The position numbers and the translations under genes are program-made. Below the pieces are notes generated by a model. It did not search any database, was not told the DNA's origin, and was given only the letters and a program-made list of their open reading frames with translations. Below, in pieces: positions 56,897 to 64,000 of a DNA stretch of 64,000 nt (positions are counted from its first letter, which is position 1; every line of letters begins with the position of its first letter). The DNA is from Aldrovandia affinis. Taxonomy: Eukaryota; Chordata; Actinopteri; Notacanthiformes; Halosauridae. The DNA lies in NCBI GenBank assembly GCA_029706075.1, contig JAINUG010000073.1, forward strand, positions 1,812,501 to 1,876,500, written 5' to 3'.

Positions 56897-58816
56897 GGTA
56901 AAGCTGTGAGCTCGGCTTGGGTGGGGGTTGGCTAGTGTGCGGTGGGGGTGGCTGCAGAAACTGTGTGTGATGCCTCTGCTGTTTTTTTTTTCTTCCTCTG
57001 TGTTATTTATCGTTATCTCTCCGAATCACTACCCTCCTCGCTCCCCTTCTGAATTACCCCTGGAAGCAACACTGAGTGTTTATTCACAGAGATACGCCAG
57101 AGGTCGATCCCAAGAGGACGGTGCCGCAGTTCTTAAGGCCGTGTAGGTAAAGCGCGGAATAGCGCCTCGAAGAAAAAAAAAAAAATCCATCGCATCTTCC
57201 CTGACAGTGATGCGGGTGGACACAGCCCACAGGACAGGCAAGCCGTGAAACATTAATGTGGAGTGCTCCGCACGATGAAGTCCTGCAGGAGGGGCTAATT
57301 TACCGCGGGTTTCGGGTCAGTTTATTCTAGGAACCTCGGCAAGTCCTGCAGGACGTTGTTATAGAGCGTTTTCCCTCGTGGCGAAAATGTGAATTAATAA
57401 AGCGCCTGGAACGAGCGCTGCGTATTAACGAACCCGAGCCTGTTAAATAAGCAAGAGCGAGGGTTTTAACGGTTCCTCCACTGCGAGCGCGACGTACTTT
57501 TACGTTACTAAGAAACTGTGTCTCCTGTCTGCGGTGCCAGGGTGCCACTGCTTGTTATGTGCCACTGTTGCGTGCGACTGCACTGTTCATCAAATGGCCA
57601 AAATGTACGCAGTGTGCATGGCAAGGACTTCTTTTCATATGGAAATGAGTTATTTATAAAAACCATAAATAAATGTATTTATCGAACTTAGAAGCATTCA
57701 TATTTAGAAATATTTAAATTTCCAGCCGCTTGGAAAAGTGAATTAAGCCTGTTTTTCTTGCACAGGCGAGAATCGGGCACTATGGCACTTCTATAATACA
57801 CGTCACGTGGAAAGGTTGGACATGCCCTCACCTGGAACCTGATCACACCTCACAGACATGGCCGTCGATATTAACGTTATTGTTCTCGGGCCCGAGGAAA
57901 CACAAATTGACGCCAGATTGAAATGAGTTTTGACAGGTAAGTGTAATGGATTTTAATGGCCATCGATTTCTTTCTCTCTCCTCGCAAATGGCCAGAACGG
58001 TTGACTAATTTGGCGCAGGGGTGGAATAAAGGATACATGATAGGGCTTTTATATAGCTCAGCGCCTAACGCCCACAGAGGATCGATGGCTAACTGTCCGT
58101 GGCCGATTTTAAGACTGATTATTTCCCACCCCTGGACGCAGAGGGTGGAAATTGTACTCTCGCTGGACCATTCCTCACGGGGTTTAACCACTCCTAATAT
58201 CACTGTTTCAGATGTGTGAAAAGGTATTAGTGTTGGGGGTGGGTGGAGGAATTACGATTTGTAATCAGATTGATAGCAGTGGCATGTAAAAAGCTATGTG
58301 ATGCAAGCATGGTTGCCTGTATGTTACATACAGTATGTAGCCGGGTTTAGAGATGGTGAGTTCAGTGAGTTAGCACGTGAATGTCTGCTGCAGAATGTTT
58401 ACTGCCCCCTAGAGGAGCAACAAGTGGGCGCTTGGGCATTCTAAGCCAAGCCTCAAAATAAAGAAAGAAACATTTTGACTATTTATTATTATTTTATCGT
58501 TTTGCGTGTAATTTAAGTCAATATTGTGAATATGGTGTGCATAAATGTAAGATTGTCTGCAAGAACATGTGTTTTATTGGACAGTTGCTTCTTTTGTTGT
58601 TGATGTGCAAGCCCTCCAAGTGATAAGAGATTTTTGCAGTCGTGGGGCATCTTGTCTGGAAGATATCAGAAAGTCTAACATGAGCAGATGAATCTGAAGA
58701 GGTAGGCCTAGGTGTGGGTCTTGGAGCATCTCATGGAGTTTTTCCACTTCGCACTTCGACCACACACCTGTGAATGAAAAAATAAAAAGAGGGAACATAA
58801 GAATTACAGTTATGTA
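56897..58816. other. Unique intergenic DNA
   Basis: 57240-58210 is free of recognised repeats and contains AT-rich stretches such as 'ataaataaatgtatttatcg'. No gene is supported; a candidate region for conserved non-coding sequence. Confidence 0.4.
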
Positions 58817-59368
58817 CAGTACCAGTCAAAAGTTTGAGTACACCTTCCATCTGGATTATGGCTAATCGGGCACTCCTTCATTCTTCAGCAAGATAACGAC
58901 CTGAAACACACCTTGAAGTTGTGCAAGAACTATCTGGTGAAGGATGAACGTGAACGACAACTCAAACTAATGACCCAGCCTGCCCAGTGTCCAGACCTCA
59001 ATCCCATAGAATTTGTATGGGACGAACTGGACAGAAGAGGCAAAGCAAAACAAACCACAAGTGTCTCTGGGAATTACTGCAGGAGAGCTGGGAAGACATG
59101 TCGGGTGATTTCCTGCTGAAACGTATTAACCGAATAGCCTGTGTTTGTGAGGCTGACATCACGGCAAATGGTGGAATTTTGAGGAATCCAAGATTCAATT
59201 TTCAACTAAATTTTCTTGAACATTGCTTTGATGTTCCTTTTGTTTATTGTTACATGTGTTTTTGTCATTTTCAAGTATTTACAGAAACTTGCATGGTGTA
59301 AAACATTGTCAATTATGAGACAGACCTAGTTTCCAGCAGGTGTACTCAAACATTTGACTGGTACTGTA
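58817..59368 (+). mobile_element. Tc1-type deletion derivative
   Basis: Terminal repeats 58817-58845 and 59339-59368 ('agtaccagtcaaaagtttga') differ at one position and abut TA-rich flanks. The element is about 552 bp. The interior holds the C-terminal part of a transposase (about 58870-59200), and the N-terminal half of the gene is absent. The junction between left end and interior ('ttccatctggattatggcta') is the same as in the copy at 39077-39472. Confidence 0.88.
58870..59200 (+). pseudogene. Tc1 transposase, C-terminal part
   Basis: The frame reads 'LKLCKNYLVKDERERQLKLM' then 'QPAQCPDLNPIEFVWDELDR'. The PDLNPIE block contains the last catalytic acidic residue of the DDE/DDD triad region. 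After about 59045 similarity moves to another frame ('LLQESWEDMSGDFLLKRINR', 'IACVCEADITANGG'), which marks one frameshift. The N-terminal DNA-binding part and the first catalytic Asp are missing. Confidence 0.88.
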
Positions 59369-59679
59369 TATACCCATGGCTAAATGTCACCATGGAACAA
59401 CAATTCAAGCTTTTTTCTACATAATCAGACACACACATCATGGTCATTATCTTGATGTTCAAAGGGGTTATCATAAGGAAAGGAAATACCATTTAGCATG
59501 ATTGATTGCAAATCTCTGAGGAAAAAGTATGAGTATTTCAATCACCTTTTTTTAGAGGCCTTTGTAAGTTCTCAGGACGGCACTGCGCTGCTGAGTTCCA
59601 GCGTGCTCCACGTGGATTTGGAGCCATGGTTGCTCTCTTCCCTTCTGCCCATTTGGTGATCAGAAAATATAATAATACA
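59369..59679. other. Intergenic DNA
   Basis: Nothing recognised. Confidence 0.4.
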
Positions 59680-59827
59680 TAATATATACCATTTAGCAGA
59701 TGCTTTTATCCAAAGCGACTTACAGTAGTGAATGCACACATTTTTCAGTTTGTGGCCCCAGTGGGAATCAAACCCACAACCTAAGCGTTGCCAACGCCAC
59801 ACTCTACCTACTGCGCCATACAGAACC
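59680..59827 (-). mobile_element. SINE family A, intact structure
   Basis: 'accatttagcagatgctttt', 'ccaaagcgacttacagtagt', 'gggaatcaaacccacaacct' (B box) and 'ctacctactgcgccatacag' (A box) in order on the minus strand. Confidence 0.85.
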
Positions 59828-59859
59828 ACGGAGGGCACCAAATGGTAGGAATCTTCTTA

Positions 59860-60475
59860 CGTGTGACCCTGCCTGGTAAATACATACAGCACCAATGTGT
59901 TCAGCTGAAGGTTTCACGGAAATCGGTCCCAACCGGATTCACGATGGAAGCCATTCACGTTAGGTGCTGGGAGTCGGGGGGGCAGTGCCTTCAGCGTAGC
60001 TTTGTAGGCCTGCTTCATGCAGGCAGTGTCGTCTCTGTCAAAGACGATGGCGTTTTTCATCTGAGATATTGTCTGAGCACAGCCATGGACACCGCAGAAT
60101 GGTCGCCCTTGCTCCAGAAGCTCCAGGCCGTGTCAGCAAGGCAGGCAGGCCAGGGTTTTACCTGAGGCATCCTTTTAAAGAGGTGCAAGTAGGATATTCA
60201 GGACACATCTCCCCTCAACATCTGGAGTCTCATCAAAGATGACGGCCACTGGCTTCCTTGCAGGATGTTGCTGGAGTTCCTCTTTCCTTTCGGTAGAATT
60301 CTCACAAGTACTTCTTTTGATGGAGCTGTGGTATCCAGGTATGGCACCTCCATTGAAGAATCTCTCTGTCAGAACTCAGAAGTGAGGCAGGCGATAACTT
60401 TTGAGAAGTGGCACATTGACTGCTGTGCGGGTGCGTACCCAGACTTCACAAATCTGCAAGATTACAGCTGACACT
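59860..60475 (-). pseudogene. CGGBP1-like hAT transposase remnant
   Basis: The minus strand reads, in order, 'FFNGGAIPGYHS', 'ERKEELQQHPARKPVAVIFD', 'ETPDVEGRCVLNILLAPL' and 'QMKNAIVFDRDDTACMKQAY' followed by 'KATLKAL'. These blocks match the hAT-derived family that includes CGG-triplet-repeat-binding protein 1 and its transposon relatives: the DE(T)..D.GR..NIL block lies in the RNase H-like catalytic domain. The blocks fall in different frames, so several breaks are present. The BED-type zinc finger at the N terminus and the C-terminal dimerisation part are not seen. It is a transposon fossil and not a host CGGBP1 gene. Confidence 0.7.
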
Positions 60476-60480
60476 TTGTT

Positions 60481-61885
60481 AGATGAGACACGTACGAGTG
60501 TGTCATAATTCACATCCCAGTTGACACGTGCCATTTTTCCCTTTTGTTGTTATTGAAATAAATTCAACGATTAAATAAATTCAACATGCATGCAGTGTTT
60601 TTTTTAAAGACGATCAATTTCTGGATTTGAAAACGCTCAGGCCAATTACATGATAGCAATCGATACTAATTTATTGAAAAAAATGAAGATCTAGATTATA
60701 ATATTTTTATGGACCAAGATACTAATAATGTCAACCATGAGTGTCAACATGTAATTTAAGTAACCCACGTTATTTACATGCGGCCATGGAAACAGCACCC
60801 TCTGACATACACAGACACAGACAGAATCTCTGTCTCTCACTCTCCCTCTCTCTCTCTCTGCGTCTCTCTCTCTCTCTCTCAATCTCCCGTTTGACAAAGC
60901 ACTCTCTAATCTCATTTTGCTGGCTAGCCAGCTAGCGTGGCTGTCACATTTAGTGCAGCAATAAAGTTTGTGCGGAGTCTAATAATTTCAAACCAAAGTC
61001 AGCCACATACTAAGGTTTTTTCAACGCTTGCCACTGCTGTCCCAGAAGCCACTGCTTCAATCACAGCGATGTGCCACACGGGGGGCATCTCGGGGCAGCT
61101 TCTCTCCTGCTCGGCTGATGCGAAGCGATTGTCGATTGACGGCTTTCTTTCTTCCGGAACAGTAGTGCACAGAGTGAAAAACAATTTGCTCCCACTGTCG
61201 TATGAAACATGGGGAAATGGCTTTTAGGAGGCAAATGAGATTTGTTCTTGTGTAACTGACTCTGCGTTTCTCCCACTTCTCACCACACGTGTCCTGTGCT
61301 ATGACAGAAATTACTTGAATTTCTTAGTTTTTTGGGGGGAGGGATATTTTGTTTGTTTGGAACATTTATGTGGTTAAAGGGCGTGTGATTTGGTAAAAAA
61401 TTGCAAGCCCTCGCGTAACATGCAAAGGAATATTTGATCATGCGTTGAATTATGCGATTGTCTTAATCGGTAAACCTGGAGTGACCGATGAAGGAAAATA
61501 CGGTGAAGAGAATTTGCAATGCAAAAGTTGGTTTTGGCAACAGAAAACTTGATTCAACCAGGCAGATTTCAGAACTGAACTATTTATTTAATTGAGATTA
61601 ACGTAATGAGAACTTGTTCCTTGTACATTGTTTTCAGGGACTGATTACACCTTCAGGTGAGTGTTTAAGGTGAGTGCCCTTCAGGTGAGTGTTTAAGGTG
61701 AGTGTCGCATGCTCATTAGCAGCGGGGTAGAGGGCCGGGGGTATGGAGGGCCAGAGAAACGCGGATGAATGGATGAATCGCTCAAACAATGCAGATAAAA
61801 CGGGCAAGTGACCTTTGGGGAGAGGCTATCATTGTGATCACTGGCTGATAAGACAATGAGTAGATTGAGATTACGTTGAATCAAG
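60481..61885. other. Intergenic DNA with simple repeats
   Basis: A (TC)n-rich tract lies at 60827-60880, and a tandem of two 28-bp units ('cttcaggtgagtgtttaagg') is at 61651-61706. Open frames at 60937-61227 on both strands have no recognised domain. Confidence 0.45.
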
Positions 61886-62252
61886 CGCTCTAACTCACCA
61901 CACTTTGGCTGATCCTGTGTGGTGTGTGCTGCCTGTCAAGGATGTGGTTCGAAACCCGCGTCTCTACCAGACTGGCCCTGGTTGTCAGCCCCGATCAGAG
62001 GCAACATTTGGCTGTCCGTCCCAGGGGGGGGGGAGGGTGAGCCGGCACGAGTCCGTCGAGGAGCAGGAAAAAGGCATCCGTGGTAGAGTTCCATCTTGGA
62101 AGAGGCGGATCTATAGGCCTGGAAAGAGTGTCTTGACCTGGAGGACGGGCGGCGGACTCTCGTGGGGGAGGGTGAATTTAGATAAATAGAGGATATAGTT
62201 GGCAACCAAATTGGGAGAAAAATGGGAAAATTTTGAAATAAATTTATAAGAA
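61886..62252 (+). mobile_element. Long SINE (family C2), nearly full length
   Basis: 'gtgtgtgctgcctgtcaagg', B box 'ggttcgaaaccc', 'ttggctgtccgtcccagggg', 'cggactctcgtgggggaggg' and 'gttggcaaccaaattgggag' follow the order of the copy at 48464. The A box region is diverged. No clear target duplication was found. Confidence 0.85.
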
Positions 62253-63744
62253 GGCCGCAAACCGCAGCGATGCCGAACACCCACCATGGCCACCGTGCCG
62301 GAACCCTTTTTAGCCACAGAGCTGAGAGCCTCCTCAGCCAGACCAGCGCTCATTTATTCATGCCTCATCTGTCTCCGGATTTCTCCAATATGTGTGTCTC
62401 CTTTCTCAGACCCCTTTGCCAAGAAAACCAGGTGTTCAACTGATGCTTGTTTTCAACAAAAAATTTTTTTACTTGTTTCAACAAATTTTTTTATTTTTGT
62501 ATTTTCGTTTCCCGTTGCGTCATGCCTCTTTTACACACAGGGTCCTTGCCAAACCTTCAACCGTAGTACGCGGGCTTTGTGATGAACCCTGACACTCATC
62601 TCATCTGAAGGATCCACCTTTTGTCAAACCCTTGTTCACATATTTAAAGCTTTCGTCTTCAGTCACCGCTTATTTATTAATTTTTTCTCTCCCTCATCGA
62701 AAGCCCCCTAGAGAGATCAAAGCAAGTGGAGGGGTTGGGGTTCGGGGTGGGGAGGGGGGGGGGGGCATGATGCTTTGAAATTGCACTGGGCCGTGCGATC
62801 CACTGCTGTCTGCTCTGTGAGCCTGGAGCACAGGTGCCAGGTGAATTCACACCGAGCTCCCGCTGTGGGTCAGCCGGGGGGCAGAAGGAGGGCCTGCCCA
62901 ATCCCAGCATGCCTCTGGGGAGATCAACAAGCCTCTGACACCGGATTCAAACCAGCAAGCCCTCTGGCACCTTCACACATTCTTACTGGACAGGACATTG
63001 GGACACAATTTTATTTAAATCTAATGTAATGGAAGCTTAAAATGATTATTAATATTGTTGTTGTTATTATTTAGAAGATGGTCCTACCCAGGACAGTTTA
63101 CAATGCATGAAATCATATTTAAAATGAGAAATGTAACAATATCAAAAATGTTAAGAGGAATTCAATTTCATTTCCCGTGTGTTAATTGCATGAATTACCC
63201 ATACCCTTCGGTTGGCCTGGTAACAATATAGACTTTGAAACAACAAATGGGAGAAAAAAAACATGTTGTTTCAGGTGCAATCAGAGGGAGATCAGACAGA
63301 TCGAGAGTCAAATGAATGGAAACTTCTCAGTAATGGAGTAATTTACAGGCATGCGTCTGAATGACTAAAGGTAATGGGAGATTAATATCCACATTCAGCA
63401 CGTCAGTATCCAGGACCTTGCATAAACTTGGACGAGATAATGTCTTAATTGATTCGGCTGCTTTCTCTTTGTGTGCCTCTGAGCAAACAGGGCTCAGCAG
63501 AGCGGCTTCCTTTATGAGTTTGCAAATGACTTCTCGCTGTATTTTTCCCCAAAGCGGGTGAAATTTCAGAGCGCGCGATCACGCGGCTCTAGAGGGACGG
63601 TGGTTCGTACCACGTGTGTGTCTCGCCAGAAAAGCCAGACGATGTCTCGTTGTCTCGTCGTCGGTCTCTGATCCCAGAACAGTTACACCGTGAGAGAGCA
63701 GGACCCGCATGGCCAGGCACTGATCCCAGAACAGTTTTAATTTT
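62253..63744. other. Intergenic DNA with a G-rich tract
   Basis: A run of G tracts at 62731-62765 fits a G-quadruplex motif. Repeat-free sequence at 63340-63570 may be conserved non-coding DNA. No gene is supported. Confidence 0.45.
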
Positions 63745-63955
63745 GAGGAACCAGACAGTTCGAGACAGTGGGAAGGGGAGGAGAAAAAGAGAGGGAGATG
63801 GAGAGGAGAGACAGGTAGAGAGGGCAGGAAGAGAGGGAGGGTGGAAAAGGATGGGGAGAGAGAAAGGGTACACTGTGAGTGAGAAACGGAGGAAGGAAGG
63901 GGGAAAGAGGATGAGAAAGAAGAAGAGGGAATGAGAGAAAAAGAGGAGATAACAA
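63745..63955. repeat. Purine-rich (GGGA/GAGA) tract
   Basis: About 210 bp composed almost only of G and A on the plus strand, with short GGGA, GAGA and GAAA units. The reading frames on both strands here are low-complexity products. Confidence 0.9.
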
Positions 63956-64000
63956 TGTTTTATGTTTTGTGTTGGGAATAGATGTTTGCCATTCCTGGCT

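Overview
The window looks like a gene-poor stretch of a teleost fish nuclear genome. The evidence is the repeat content: tRNA-headed SINEs whose 3' tail reads like 'cgctttggataaaagcgtct', Tc1/mariner relics with TA target sites, hAT-type MITEs with 8-bp target duplications, C-terminal pieces of L2/CR1-type LINEs, and long (AC)n/(GT)n tracts. I found no convincing exon of a host protein-coding gene, no rRNA, no functional tRNA and no CRISPR. The long open frames come from microsatellites, a 48-bp minisatellite, or old transposase and reverse transcriptase remains. The species cannot be fixed from the sequence.

Layout. 0-14 kb: mostly unique AT-rich DNA with scattered SINEs, a Tc1 copy with near-identical ends (7.36-8.36 kb), a second Tc1 relic split by a SINE (11.5-12.35 kb), and a LINE end (12.65-13.26 kb). 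14-26 kb: LINE 3' ends, a composite AC-rich array (15.66-16.24 kb), a hAT-type MITE at 19.3 kb and a CACT/CTCA array (24.69-25.46 kb). 26-41 kb: a tRNA-headed repeat at 26.7 kb, a solo-LTR-like fossil at 29.9 kb, an L2/CR1-type LINE carrying a SINE with a 16-bp duplication (31.8-33.2 kb), a ZBED-type hAT transposase relic at 34.2-34.8 kb, a foldback SINE at 36.7 kb, and a Tc1 deletion derivative beside a LINE end at 39.1-39.9 kb. 41.4-45.1 kb: the largest element, a R2-superclade LINE with a YADD reverse transcriptase and a restriction-like endonuclease, lying between two (GT)n tracts. 45-64 kb: more SINEs, the 48-bp minisatellite at 51.05-51.38 kb, hAT MITEs at 53.2 and 55.3 kb, a Tc1 derivative at 58.8-59.4 kb, a CGGBP1-like hAT relic at 59.9-60.5 kb, and G-rich and purine-rich tracts near the end.

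Nothing here forms an operon or pathway. What connects the parts is transposition history. Nested insertions give relative ages: a long GC-rich SINE family landed in an L2/CR1-type LINE and in a Tc1 copy. Two different SINE families share one 3' tail, presumably that of a partner LINE. Two Tc1 derivatives share an internal junction. The most interesting leads are the LINE inside (GT)n, the long tRNA-derived SINE family with at least nine copies, and the Tc1 relic whose interior holds a 25-bp copy of its own flank.
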